The notes beneath the pieces are model-generated. The model did not search any database and was not told the origin of the DNA. It saw nothing but the letters and a program-made list of their open reading frames with translations. DNA of 64,000 nt from the NCBI GenBank assembly GCA_963555705.1, contig CAUVWQ010000018.1, positions 62,001-126,000 of the forward strand, written 5' to 3'. Positions within the stretch are counted from its first letter, which is position 1; every line of letters begins with the position of its first letter. This document shows positions 14,151-26,642 of the stretch, one piece after another. A program made the translations under genes and the position numbers. The stretch comes from Ligustrum vulgare (lineage: Eukaryota; Streptophyta; Magnoliopsida; Lamiales; Oleaceae).

Positions 14151-17100
14151 CCATTGTACCAGTCGTCAAAGGAAAATTTCTTCAAATTAAAGATCTATTC
14201 CAACTTAAAAAGCGAATCAAAAGCATGAATACAACGTCTGGATAAGAATGCACTAAATATGTAACAAATCTTACCGCTATTTGGCTATGTACGGATTTGG
14301 GGTAACGATGATGATCAAAGATTGGTGGCGAGTATGAGTTATAGTGAAGAGCATTGGGCATATCAATATTTAATACATAAGTTAATGGAGTATATGACCA
14401 CCAAAAATCAAAAAGTGGTGCATCGCGGAGGGTCATAGAAATATTGCACGACAAGAGTGGTAAATTACTTTCTGTATTTTTATATTTATTCCCTTCATAA
14501 TTGTAACTAGCACACGTGCGATGTACGTGAATATGTCTATGATTTTTAAAAAACATTTAAATAAAAAACATTATTGAATTGAAAACCTTGAGAAACACAA
14601 AAACTACTCAAAATATGAAATCCAACCCGAGCCCAAAACTAAGAATTAGGAAATCCTGATTCGTATAGGATTTTTTTTATTTTTCTTTTTTGAATTGTTC
14701 TTCTCTTTACAGTCACAAGTCTACTCAAGTGCTACATACAATGGTCTTCAAAACACCACTGGAAGATGCATGGAAGCTAAATTTCGCTGCTTGTGCCCCT
14801 AATGTGCTAACGCTTGGGGAGCAGGATACGTCCTTCGTGAGCATCATGGCTAATTTAATGATGCTCGTACGTTCCGTTACCAAATCATTTCAGCGACCTC
14901 TAATTTATAATAGTGACTCTTGAGTTGGGTCTACGAGAATCCATTGTACCAGTCGTCAAAGGAAAATTTCTTCAAATTAAAGATCTATTCCAACTTAAAA
15001 AGCGAATCAAAAGCATGAATACAACGTCTGGATAAGAATGCACTAAATATGTAACAAATCTTACCGCTATTTGGCTATGTACGGATTTGGGGTAACGATG
15101 ATGATCAAAGATTGGTGGCGAGTATGAGTTATAGTGAAGAGCATTGGGCATATCAATATTTAATACATAAGTTAATGGAGTATATGACCACCAAAAATCA
15201 AAAAGTGGTGCATCGCGGAGGGTCATAGAAATATTGCACGACAAGAGTGGTAAATTACTTTCTGTATTTTTATATTTATTCCCTTCATAATTGTAACTAG
15301 CACACGTGCGATGTACGTGAATATGTCTATGATTTTTAAAAAACATTTAAATAAAAAACATTATTGAATTGAAAACCTTGAGAAACACAAAAACTACTCA
15401 AAATATGAAATCCAACCCGAGCCCAAAACTAAGAATTAGGAAATCCTGATTCGTATAGGATTTTTTTTATTTTTCTTTTTTGAATTGTTCTTCTCTTTAC
15501 AGTCACAAGTCTACTCAAGTGCTACATACAATGGTATTCAAAACACCACTGGAAGATGCATGGAAGCTAAATTTCCCTGCTTGTGCCCCTAATGTGTTAA
15601 CGCTTGGGGAGCAGGATACGTCCTTCGTGAGCATAATGGCTAATTTAATGATGTTTGTAAGTTCCGTTACCAAATAATTTCAGCGACGTCCAATTTATAA
15701 TAGTGACTCTTGAGTTGGGTCTACGAGAATCCATTGTACAAGTCGTCAAAGGAAATTTTTTTCAAATTAGAGATCTATTCCAACTTAAAAAGCGAATCAA
15801 AAGCATGAATACAACGTCTGGATAAGAATGCACTAAATATGTAACAAATCTTACCGCTATTTGGCTATGTACGGATTTGGGGTAACTATGATGATCAATG
15901 ATTGGTGAGCGAGTATGAGTTATAGTGAAGAGCATTGGGCATATCAATATTTAATACATAAGTTAATGGAGTTTATGACCACCAAAAATCAAAAAGTGGT
16001 GCATCGCAGAGGGTCATAGAAATATTGCACGACAAGAGTGGTAAATTACTTTCTGTATTTTTATATTTATTCCCTTCATAATTGTAACTAGAACACGTGC
16101 GATGTACGTGAATATGTCTATGATTTTTAAAAAACATTTAAATAAAAAACATTATTGAATTGAAAACCTTGAGAAACACAAAAACTACTCAAAATATGAA
16201 ATCCAACCCGAGCCCAAAACTAAGAATTAGGAAATCCTGATTCGTATAGGATTTTTTTTATTTTTCTTTTTTGAATTGCTCTTCTCTTTACAGTCACAAG
16301 TCTACTCAAGTGCTACATACAATGGTCTTCAAAACACCACTGGAAGATGCATGGAAGCTAAATTTCGCTGCTTGTGCCCCTAATGTGCTAACGCTTGGGG
16401 AGCAGGATACGTCATTCGTGAGCATAATGGCTAATTTAATGATGTTCGTAAGTTCCGTTACCAAATAATTTCAGCGACGTCCAATTTATAATAGTGACTC
16501 TTGAGTTGGGTCTACGAGAATCCATTGTACAAGTCGTCAAAGGAAAATTTTTTCAAATTAAAGATCTATTCCAACTTAAAAAGCGAATCAAAAGCATGAA
16601 TACAACGTCTGGATAAGAATGCACTAAATATGTAACAAATCTTACCGCTATTTGGCTATGTACGGATTTGGGGTAACGATGATGATCAAAGATTGGTGGC
16701 GAGTATGAGTTATAGTGAAGAGCATTGGGCATATCAATATTTAATACATAAGTTAATGGAGTATATGACCACCAAAAATCAAAAAGTGGTGCATCGCGGA
16801 GGGTCATAGAAATATTGCACGACAAGAGTGGTAAATTACTTTCTGTATTTTTATATTTATTCCCTTCATAATTGTAACTAGCACACGTGCGATGTACGTG
16901 AATATGTCTATGATTTTTAAAAAACATTTAAATAAAAAACATTATTGAATTGAAAACCTTGAGAAACACAAAAACTACTCAAAATATGAAATCCAACCCG
17001 AGCCCAAAACTAAGAATTAGGAAATCCTGATTCGTATAGGATTTTTTTTATTTTTCTTTTTTGAATTGTTCTTCTCTTTACAGTCACAAGTCTACTCAAG

Positions 17101-20100
17101 TGCTACATACAATGGTCTTCAAAACACCACTGGAAGATGCATGGAAGCTAAATTTCGCTGCTTGTGCCCCTAATGTGCTAACGCTTGGGGAGCAGGATAA
17201 GTCCTTCGTGAGCATAATGGCTAATTTAATGATGTTCGTAAGTTCCGTTACCAAATAATTTCAGCGACGTCCTATTTATAATAGTGACTCTTGAGTTGGG
17301 TCTACGAGAATCCATTGTACAAGTCGTCAAAGGAAAATTTTTTCAAATTAGAGATCTATTCCAACTTAAAAAGCGAATCAAAAGCATGAATACAACGTCT
17401 GGATAAGAATGCACTAAATATGTAACAAATCTTACCGCTATTTTGCTATGTACAAATTTGGGGTAACGATGATGATCAAAGATTGGTGAGCGAGTATGAG
17501 TTATAGTGAAGAGCATTGGGCATATCAATATTTAATACATAAGTTAATGGAGTATATGACCACCAAAAATCAAAAAGTGGTGCATCGCGGAGGGTCATAG
17601 AAATATTGCACGACAAGAGTGGTAAATTACTTTCTGTATTTTTATATTTATTCCCTTCATAATTGTAACTAGCACACGTGCGATGTACGTGAATATGTCT
17701 ATGATTTTTAAAAAACATTTAAATAAAAAACATTATTGAATTGAAAACCTTGAGAAACACAAAAACTACTCAAAATATGAAATCCAACCCGAGCCCAAAA
17801 CTAAGAATTAGGAAATCCTGATTCGTATAGGATTTTTTTTATTTTTCTTTTTTGAATTGTTCTTCTCTTTACAGTCACAAGTCTACTCAAGTGCTACATA
17901 CAATGGTCTTCAAAACACCACTGGAAGATGCATGGAAGCTAAATTTCCCTGCTTGTGCCCCTAATGTGTTAACGCTTGGGGAGCAGGATACGTCCTTCGT
18001 GAGCATAATGGCTAATTTAATGATGTTCGTAAGTTCCGTTACCAAATAATTTCAGCGACGTCCAATTTATAATAGTGGCTCTTGAGTTGGGTCTACGAGA
18101 ATCCATTGTACAAGTCGTCAAAGGAAAATTTTTTCAAATTAAAGATCTATTCCAACTTAAAAAGCGAATCAAAAGCATGAATACAACGTCTGGATAAGAA
18201 TGCACTAAATATGTAACAAATCTTACCGCTATTTGGCTATGTACGGATTTGGGGTAACGATGATGATCAAAGATTGGTGGCGAGTATGAGTTATAGTGAA
18301 GAGCATTGGGCATATCAATATTTAATACATAAGTTAATGGAGTATATGACCACCAAAAATCAAAAAGTGGTGCATCGCGGAGGGTCATAGAAATATTGCA
18401 CGACAAGAGTGGTAAATTACTTTCTGTATTTTTATATTTATTCCCTTCATAATTGTAACTAGCACACGTGCGATGTACGTGAATATGTCTATGATTTTTA
18501 AAAAACATTTAAATAAAAAACATTATTGAATTGAAAACCTTGAGAAACACAAAAACTACTCAAAATATGAAATCCAACCCGAGCCCAAAACTAAGAATTA
18601 GGAAATCCTGATTCGTATAGGATTTTTTTTATTTTTCTTTTTTGAATTGTTCTTCTCTTTACAGTCACAAGTCTACTCAAGTGCTACATACAATGGTCTT
18701 CAAAACACCACTGGAAGATGCATGGAAGCTAAATTTCGCTGCTTGTGCCCCTAATGTGCTAACGCTTGGGGAGCAGGATAAGTCCTTCGTGAGCATAATG
18801 GCTAATTTAATGATGTTCGTAAGTTCCGTTACCAAATAATTTCAGCGACGTCCTATTTATAATAGTGACTCTTGAGTTGGGTCTACGAGAATCCATTGTA
18901 CAAGTCGTCAAAGGAAAATTTTTTCAAATTAGAGATCTATTCCAACTTAAAAAGCGAATCAAAAGCATGAATACAACGTCTGGATAAGAATGCACTAAAT
19001 ATGTAACAAATCTTACCGCTATTTTGCTATGTACAAATTTGGGGTAACGATGATGATCAAAGATTGGTGAGCGAGTATGAGTTATAGTGAAGAGCATTGG
19101 GCATATCAATATTTAATACATAAGTTAATGGAGTATATGACCACCAAAAATCAAAAAGTGGTGCATCGCGGAGGGTCATAGAAATATTGCACGACAAGAG
19201 TGGTAAATTACTTTCTGTATTTTTATATTTATTCCCTTCATAATTGTAACTAGCACACGTGCGATGTACGTGAATATGTCTATGATTTTTAAAAAACATT
19301 TAAATAAAAAACATTATTGAATTGAAAACCTTGAGAAACACAAAAACTACTCAAAATATGAAATCCAACCCGAGCCCAAAACTAAGAATTAGGAAATCCT
19401 GATTCGTATAGGATTTTTTTTATTTTTCTTTTTTGAATTGTTCTTCTCTTTACAGTCACAAGTCTACTCAAGTGCTACATACAATGGTCTTCAAAACACC
19501 ACTGGAAGATGCATGGAAGCTAAATTTCCCTGCTTGTGCCCCTAATGTGTTAACGCTTGGGGAGCAGGATACGTCCTTCGTGAGCATAATGGCTAATTTA
19601 ATGATGTTCGTAAGTTCCGTTACCAAATAATTTCAGCGACGTCCAATTTATAATAGTGGCTCTTGAGTTGGGTCTACGAGAATCCATTGTACAAGTCGTC
19701 AAAGGAAATTTTTTTCAAATTAGAGATCTATTCCAACTTAAAAAGCGAATCAAAAGCATGAATACAACGTCTGGATAAGAATGTACTAAATATGTAACAA
19801 ATCTTACCGCTATTTTGCTATGTACAAATTTGGGGTAACGATGATGATCAAAGATTGGTGAGCGAGTATGAGTTATAGTGAAGAGCATTGGGCATATCAA
19901 TATTTAATACATAAGTTAATGGAGTTTATTACCACCAAAAATCAAAAAGTAGTGCATCGCGGAGGGTCATAGAAATATTGCACGACAAGAGTGGTAAATT
20001 ACTTTCTCTATTTTTATATTTATTCCCTTCATAATTGTAACTAGCACACGTGCGATGTACGTGAATATGTCTATGATTTTTAAAAAACATTCAAATAAAA

Positions 20101-20190
20101 AACATTATTGAATTGAAAACCTTGAGAAAAACAAAAACTACTGAAAATATGAAATCCAACCAGAGCCCAAAACTAAGAATTAGGAAATCC
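14151..20190. repeat. Satellite array, subfamily B (790-791-bp monomers)
   Basis: The array continues in phase, but the units shorten to 790-791 bp and carry another set of variants: ATTCGTATAGG in the hairpin loop, TTGAATTGTTCTTCTC after the T tract, AGTCACAAG, CCAACCCGAGCC and AAAACACCACTGGAAG. A two-base deletion gives GATTGGTGGCGAG in several units. The switch occurs inside the monomer around 14150-14330, where GTACCAGTCG appears in two successive units. Later units carry a TAA that shortens the apparent frame, showing no coding constraint. Confidence 0.9.
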
Positions 20191-20222
20191 TGATTTGTAT
20201 TGGATTTTTTTTTATTTTTCTT
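17061..20222. repeat. Higher-order dimer, 1581 bp, two copies
   Basis: Units near 17061 and 17852 match units near 18642 and 19433 at exactly 1581 bp. Diagnostic variants include GGATAAGTCC and TACAAATTTGGG in the first unit, and TTTCCCTGC and AGTGGCTC in the second. Confidence 0.8.
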
Positions 20223-21525
20223 TTTTGAATTGTTCTTCTCTTTATAGTCGCAAGTCTACTCAAGTGCTACATACAATGGTCTTCAAAACACCACTGGATG
20301 ATGTATGGAAGCTAAATTTCGCTGCTTGTGCCCCTAATGTGGTAACGCTTGGGGAGCAGGATACGTCCTTCGTGACCATCATGGCCAATTTAATGATGCT
20401 CGTACGTTCTGTTACCAAATAATTTCAGCGACATGGAATTTATACTAGTGACTATTGAGTTGGGTCCATGAGAATCCATAGTACAAGTCGTCAAAAGAAA
20501 TTTTCTACAAATCAAGGAGCTATTCCAACTTAAAAAACAAATCAAAATCATGAAAACAAAGTCTGCATAAGAATGAACTAAATACGTAACAAATCTTACC
20601 GCTATTTGGCTATGTACGGATTTGGGGTAACGATGATGATCAAAGATTGATGAGCGAGTATGAGTTATAGTGAAGAGCATTGGGCATATCAAAATTTAAT
20701 ACATAAGTTAATGGAGTTTATGACCACCAAAAATCAAAAAGTGGTGCATCGCGGAGGGTCATAGATATAGTGCACGACAATAGGGATAAATCACTTTCTG
20801 TATTTTTATATTTATTCCCTTCATAATTGTAACTAGCACACGTGCGATGTACGTCAATATGTCTATGATTTTTAAAAAACATTTAAATAAAAAACATTAT
20901 TGAATTGAAAACCTTGAGAAACACAAAAACTACTCAGAATATGAAATCCAACCCGATCCCAAAACTAAGAACTAGGAAATCTTGATTCGTATAGGATTTT
21001 TTTTTATTTTTCTTTTTTGAATTGTTCTTCTCTTTACAGTCGCAAGTCTACTCAAGTGCTACATACAATGGTCTTCAAAACACCACTGGAAGATGCATGG
21101 AAGCTAAATTTCGCTGCTTGTGCCCCTAATGTGCTAACGCTTGGGGAGCAGGATACGTCCTTCGTGAGCGTCATGGCTAATTTAATGGTGGTCGTACGTT
21201 CCGTTACCAAATCATTTCAGCGACATCGAATTTATACTAGTGACTATTGAGTTGGGTCCACGAGAATCCATAGTACAAGTCGTCAAAAGAAAATTTCTAC
21301 AAATCAAGGAGCTATTCCAACTTAAAAAACAAATCAAAATCATGAATAAAAAGTCTGGATAAGAATGAACTAAATAAGTAACAAATCTTACCGCTATTTG
21401 GCTATGTACGGATTTGGGGTAACGATGATGATCAAAGATTTGTGAGCGAGTATGAGTTATAGTGAAGAGCATTGGGCATATAAATATTTAATACATAAGT
21501 TAATGAAGTTTATGACCACCAAAAA
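20191..21525. repeat. Satellite array, subfamily C, left piece cut by a retrotransposon
   Basis: From about 20190 the units carry subfamily C markers: AGTCGCAAG, TATACTAGTGACTATTGAG, GGGTCCA and ATCAAGGAGC. The last unit is broken within CACCAAAAA at 21525 by the solo LTR; the missing continuation TCAAAAAGTGG resumes at 35611. Confidence 0.92.
21521..21525. repeat. Target site duplication, left (AAAAA), outer solo LTR
   Basis: AAAAA directly before the LTR start matches AAAAA at 35606-35610 directly after the LTR end. An empty site in other monomers reads CCACCAAAAATCAAAAAG, so the five bases are duplicated. Confidence 0.85.
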
Positions 21526-22053
21526 TATAGCGACCCAGAATTTTTACGCAATTTTATAATTATTTTAATATTTAGAAAATTGTGTCGCTACTATTTCACC
21601 TATTATTTTGAAGTTAACGCCGCGACGGATTCATCTAGCCAAGTCAAGAAATATCGAATTTGTTCGATTTTAAATTAAAATCCGAATTTCTAAAATTATG
21701 TTATTTTAATTATTTATTCAAAGTATTATTTTCAAAATCATTTTAAATTCCAAATTTATTAAAAATATCTCAATTTTCCTTATTCAAATTATTTCAAGTC
21801 CAAATACGTAATTCAATTTTTATCTCAATCATTACACCATTTTCTCTTCACTTTCCACTATCTTTATTATGTTTTTCCAACTTATACCATTTTCTTTATT
21901 CCTCTTTCCACCTCATTGCACTATCAACAAACACTATCATTATCATCACCAATTCCACCTAACACAAAACTTTCATCACCTACGCCACTCCCTCCCTCAT
22001 CATATTTTCTTTCCATTTCCCACAATAATCTAATCAATCATCCTATCTTTACA

Positions 22054-22058
22054 CTAAG
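22054..22058. repeat. Target site duplication, left (CTAAG), nested element
   Basis: CTAAG before the 5' LTR equals CTAAG at 32331-32335 after the 3' LTR. Confidence 0.92.
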
Positions 22059-22689
22059 TATAGCGACCCAGAATTTTTATGCAATAAATAATTATTTTAA
22101 TATTTAGAAAATTGTGTCACTACTATTTCATTTATTATTTTGAAGTTAACGCCGCGACGGATTCGTCTAGCCAAGTCAAGAAATATCGAATTTGTTCGAT
22201 TTTAAATTAAAATCCGAATTTCTAAAATTATATTATTTTAATTATTTATTTAAAGTATTATTTTCAAAATCATTTTTCAGTCCAAAATATATCAGTTTTA
22301 AATACTTTTCTTGATCGAAGTTAGTCCAATATTTATCAAAAATTGTATCATGAACCCACATATTTTTCTTCCTTCTTTATTTCTCTTTCCACCTCAATAT
22401 ACCATAATCAAAGCATCTTCATCATATCATTACACCTAACAAAGAACACCACTACCAATTAATCAAAGCTATCACAATTCAATCCTACCCCATGTGTATA
22501 CTAAACATAATGATGAATTACCCATATTCCACCCTTTTCATACCTAACTATTCATCATTTTTCCTAAATTTATACGTTCTCCATCTCCTCACAATACACA
22601 CAACAAACTACCAAACCACTGCAAAAGTCATCACACCCTAACCGTCCCTGCTTAACCAACACTGCCCTTCACTACACCATCTGTTCATG

Positions 22690-22975
22690 TGAAAGAGGGA
22701 AAGCACTTGCAGCATCCTATGCAATTCGAATTTTTAACAGCTAATGACCTGGTTCGGCAAGCTAATCCAAAAAAAAAAAAAAGACAGCATAAGAGCCTCC
22801 CCTGAGCAGACCCTACAACCAAATGAAGAAACCTTCCCAAGTATTTGAAAAGTAGCAGAACTGGTCGAATATTGCACAGGCCGGGAAGCACAACAGAGGC
22901 CGCACATGAGGAAAGTTTCGGCATTGATTCCAACATGAGCCTCCCTCACGCAGTTAACCTCACATAACCATCTCA
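22690..22975. other. Gene-like, GC-richer insert within the element 1 LTR (unidentified)
   Basis: This stretch lacks the CACC/CATCA composition of its surroundings, contains a run of 13 A, and is not evident in the solo LTR or in element 2. On the minus strand it reads in two overlapping open frames of about 80 residues that I do not recognise. It may be a captured host transcript fragment. The same segment is in the 3' LTR at 29570-29855. Confidence 0.3.
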
Positions 22976-23386
22976 ACATCACACAATTCTCAATTCCATC
23001 AAGTTTTCAGAAATCATTCTCATTATCAATAACCTCACCACTGCAAATCACCATTTATCATCATCACCAAATTGGCAAGCCATAACCAAGATCCACAGCC
23101 TGCATATACAATAACCAAATACAACCAATGCCACCTTCAACACCATTTCAGTATTATCTCCACCACCGGTAGCATCACCAGCCCTTTCACTGTCACCACC
23201 CCTGCCAGGTTGAACTCCAAACCAACCAGCACCACCACCACCAATCAATCAAGAACCGCCACTGCTTGAAACTCTGTTTTCCACAAACTAAATTCACAAC
23301 GTTCAGTTGAACCCAATTTCTCAACCTCTCCAAATCACCATCGATCAGATCAAAAAACTCAATGATAAATAAACCCAGTTACCTAC

Positions 23387-23650
23387 CTCAACTGTGGAAC
23401 CACTTCGCCGGAGCTATCACCGGAAATCGCAACCTTCGACCTAGGTTACACTTCGATTTCGCATCTAACCTCGCACCTGAAACCAAATCAGAACTCCCAC
23501 TCTTTTTGCCGTCGCTCGCCACACCTTACGCCTACGGTTCGCCGGCGTTCCACCGGCTGTAGCCCGGACTTCACCCTCCGTCGCCAGCTTCATCTCCCCT
23601 CTCGCCTGTCTCTCTCTGATCGAAATTGAAAATAGAGAGAGAGTAAAGTT
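23387..23650 (-). promoter_or_regulatory. Antisense leader-like exon with splice donor, element 1 5' LTR
   Basis: On the minus strand a GA/CT dinucleotide-rich stretch (around 23600-23645) is followed by a GC-richer exon-like segment and the donor GAG|GTAGGT, whose exon ends at 23387. This resembles a plant 5' leader plus first exon. From this LTR a transcript would run out of the element to the left. See the equivalent in the 3' LTR. Confidence 0.35.
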
Positions 23651-23669
23651 TTATTTAATATATTTGATT

Positions 23670-23965
23670 TTCGGAAATTTGCACTTTGGTCCCTGAAGTT
23701 TCAAAGGTTTTCAAATCAGTCCCCAAGTTTTAAAAAGGTTTTATTTCAGTCCTTTCAGCTTTTAAACTTATCATTTCAGTCCTTGCTGATTTACTTTATT
23801 TGATTTTAAGCCCAAGTTTCAAAGTATTCATTTTTAGTCCCTTAACTATCAAAAGTATTCATTTTAATCTCTCAACTTTCAAAATATCTATTTTAGTCCC
23901 TGAACTTTCAAAAGTATTCATTTTAGTCCCTCAACTTTCAAAACATCAATTTTAGTCCTCAAATT
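23670..23965 (+). repeat. LTR tandem repeats of TAGTCCCT-type units
   Basis: About ten degenerate units built on TTCATTTTAGTCCCTCAAC with TTTCAAAAG linkers. Copies lie at about 30550-30845, 33605-33955, 46380-46635 and 53170-53425. It explains the lack of any gene here. Confidence 0.75.
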
Positions 23966-23983
23966 ATAATTTATCATTTTGAA

Positions 23984-23992
23984 CTATATATT
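23984..23992 (+). promoter_or_regulatory. Probable LTR sense-strand TATA box, element 1 5' LTR
   Basis: CTATATATT lies in the block GAACTATATATTCGATA, which is kept in all five LTR copies (also 30864, 33977, 46650, 53439) although the sequence upstream diverges. It is placed about two thirds into the LTR, as expected for a U3/R boundary. The start site itself cannot be seen. Confidence 0.5.
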
Positions 23993-24394
23993 CGATATAC
24001 TAAAGTGACTTATTGGCTAAGACGAAGCGTACGGAGAATTTAAAGAAATTGAAGTCATTCCCGCTCAACTTTGCACTCGTCGGATTTGAGGTAGACTCGC
24101 ACTTATTAATTGATTTAAATTATGATTTCATATAAATGTCATGTGACTTGTGAAAGTCAATTTTTAAGAAAAACAAGTATGTTTTTATGAAAGGTAAATA
24201 TACCTTATGTTGTTATGAAAAGTAAGTATGTTTTTATGAAAAGAAAATATACTTTATGTTTTTACGAAAAGTAAGTATACCCTATGCTTCACGAAAATGT
24301 TTTTTTGGATCATTGCTATGAAATCAATCTACCAAGATTGTTTTGGGTCCCATATGATAAGTTATGATATGTTAAGGGGACCGGAGTTTTAGTA

Positions 24395-24790
24395 GCGCTA
24401 CACATAAGAATTCTTGCCACCTAAGTTCGGTAACATTCTTGTGTCTCCTATGTTTATGAGGATTTGCCACGAAGTTCGGTAAAATTCCTATCTTTCCATA
24501 TGTTTATGAGGATTTACCACCTAAGTTCGGTAAAATTCCTGTCGCATATGTTTATGAGGATTTCGATCCTATCTTATGTTATGATGCAATTGATCCCTAT
24601 GAATTTCAGAAAATTATGCTTGGTATACTTACTACATAAGAATTTTTACCACTTAAGTTCGGTAAAATTCTTATGTTTATGAGGATTTCGATTTTATCCT
24701 ATGTTATGATGAAAACTTACTGTTATTATGATTTTACTACATAAGAATTCTTACCACCTAAGTTCGGTAAAATTCTTATGTTTATGAGGA
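24395..24790 (+). repeat. Array of imperfect hairpins around TAAGTTCGGTAA, element 1 5' LTR
   Basis: Five units carry CATAAGAATT...ACC, then a loop with AAGTTC, then GGTAAAATTCTTATG, followed by TTTATGAGGATT. The clearest stems are 24635-24650 with 24661-24675, and 24739-24754 with 24766-24780, each nearly perfect over 15 bp. The palindrome GTAGCGCTAC at 24392-24401 precedes the array. All LTR copies have it (31275-31670, 34500-34945, 47060-47470, 53850-54255). If the TATA at 23984 is right, the array is in the transcribed leader. Confidence 0.75.
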
Positions 24791-25453
24791 TTTCAATCCT
24801 ATCTTATGTTATGCTTTCAAAAGAAATTATGCTTGGCATAATTAAAATGTTTTATAAGTATATGGTTTTCAAAGAACTGTTTTCAAAGAGATGTTTTCAA
24901 AGAGCATATGATTTGCAAAATATGTCCCGTGCTGTAATGCACAATATGAGTTTTATCAAGAACAGTTTTATAAAGAAGCTCTATCAATGCCCGTTTTATA
25001 AAGAGCCGGGATTTATGTGTTTAATCATCTTATAAATTAAATTAATTTGCGATGAGTCTACTGAGTATTTCCCCCATGAAATACTCACCCTACTTTTAAC
25101 AGTTTTGCAGATTTCGGAGACGGTGGCGAGCGATGAATGATGGTGGCAATAATCGTTGAACGGTTGAAAGTTTGACGTTAATGATTTCCGTATTTTCCAA
25201 ACAATCGAATATTTTAGAGAAGTTCATTTATTTGAGAAATTATGATATTGGCAATTTCTTTACAATATTAATGGTTCGATTTACTATTTCAAATGGTTTC
25301 ATAAATGTTTTCAATTTTAGCGGCCATTACAGTTTATTTAATGTTGCCAAAAAATGAATTTCAATTATTTCTTCCGCAAAAATATTATTCGAAAAAATTT
25401 AGACAGAAAATGACGTAGTGAATCGGGTATACGGAACTCGGGGCGCTACAAGT

Positions 25454-25465
25454 TGGTATCAGAGC
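25454..25465 (+). other. Primer binding site for tRNA-iMet, element 1
   Basis: TGGTATCAGAGC starts 3 bp after the 5' LTR and is complementary to the 3' end of plant initiator tRNA-Met. It primes minus-strand DNA synthesis and fixes the element's orientation as plus. Confidence 0.95.
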
Positions 25466-26417
25466 TAGTCTGCGTTTCTGTAGACTGGAAAAATTTTCAA
25501 AAAGAATTTTAAGAAATATTTTCCATTATAAGATTTTTATTGATGAAGATTGCCACTGCCATCATTCGTTCCACCAACTCCGAGGTAAAGAAGTTTATGA
25601 TGTTTAAAGTTATTTCAGTATTTCGAAAACTCATTTTATTGATTTATGAGAAAGAATGAAGAGTATTTCGGATACTTATGATTTATGAGAAATAAGAATG
25701 TATTTCTTCGAAAATAATGATGTTGTTATGCTTTGTCATAACTTATATGCTTTAATGTATGATTATGAGAAATTTTTTTTAAAGAAAACGAGTGTTGAGC
25801 ATAATGGGAATAATATGATTTTATTGAGAATTAAGTAATGGATATTATGTTGAGTTAATTTATTATGCCTCTATGTTGAAGAGAAATTTATTATGAAGTT
25901 TGGCTTTGTGAATAAATTTTGGGAATATGATTTATGGCATATATTTATAAGTATGAGTAACTTTTGAGCCAATTAAGGTATGGAAGGAAGTAATATTGTG
26001 ATATTGAAAAATATGATTTGAAATTTCTATGTTGAGGAATTATGAATTGAATTATGGGATATTTTGATGATATTGAAGTGTTGGAATCGTTTTCAATATT
26101 TTTAGATCGTTGTGATCAAATGTGGAGTTATTTATTATTGTGAGTTATGAAGTATGCTTTTGGTTTGGATAAGTCCAAATTACAAGGGAGACTCTATCCA
26201 GAATTTTATCATTTGGAATTAAGAGCATAAAATGATAAGCATCTACTAAAGGAATTAAGTTTAGACATGCAAGTTCATTTACATCAAACGAGATTTAGTA
26301 GATGATAACAGAGATTTTATTATTTTCTCATAAGGAGAACACACAAGAGTCACACTGGAAAGGAAATACATGAAACACATGAAAGCATAAGAGAAAAACA
26401 TGGAAAGATCCTCAGAA
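25466..26417. other. Element 1 interior, 5' part without a gene
   Basis: AT-rich sequence with many TTATGA and GAGAA words, no long ORF on either strand and no recognisable gag or pol remnant. The only structure noted is the perfect 10-bp inverted repeat ATCTACTAAA (26241-26250) / TTTAGTAGAT (26294-26303), also present in element 2 (48904-48913 / 48959-48968). It lies downstream of LOG on the minus strand. Confidence 0.7.
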
Positions 26418-26642
26418 TGAGAGATGTGTTTCCGGAGTAGCCGTATCCTACCACCTCTGATCTTTTGAGGAAATAGAGAAAACCTTCAAAGAGGTGTGTT
26501 TCGAGAGTAAGAATACTCCGTAATCTACCACCTGGAATCTTTGAAGTACACACAAGATTTAAACATTAAGGAAATCCTAGTAAATGGAGGGGTGTCTCGA
26601 GAGTGAGAATACTCCGTACTCTACCCCCACCTATTCTAAGAT
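26418..26642 (-). repeat. Three imperfect repeats downstream of LOG, element 1
   Basis: Three degenerate copies of a unit of about 45 bp (GTGTTTCGAGAGTAAGAATA, then CTCCGTAATCTACCACCT) at about 26420-26457, 26493-26535 and 26590-26632. Each has inverted halves such as AGAGT...ACTCT. They lie just after the LOG stop on the minus strand, so they would fall in a LOG 3' untranslated region. Confidence 0.6.

Larger units (their letters stand above)
22059..25450 (+). repeat. 5' LTR of element 1 (3392 bp)
   Basis: Identical in length to the 3' LTR at an offset of 6880 bp. In order it holds: a conserved AT-rich start (22059-22270); a C-rich CACC/CATCA low-complexity zone (about 22330-23280); a GC-richer leader-like zone (23387-23650); an array of about 30-bp TTTTAGTCCCTCAACTTTC-like repeats (about 23670-23960); a TATA-like box (23984-23992); the hairpin array (24395-24790); and an AT-rich end. 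Apparent ORFs inside it are translations of low-complexity or repeated DNA. Confidence 0.95.

Noticed and set aside
14182..14556. Minus-strand ORF of 124 residues in subfamily B monomers
   Set aside because: It appears only when two bases are deleted from the common monomer and is lost again in sister units. No protein family recognised.
1..21525. CRISPR array or prokaryotic origin
   Set aside because: The repeat unit is about 795 bp without spacers, and the retrotransposons are plant type.
24464..25035. ORFs in the LTR hairpin zone
   Set aside because: They translate the tandem hairpin units, giving repeated short peptides; not genes.
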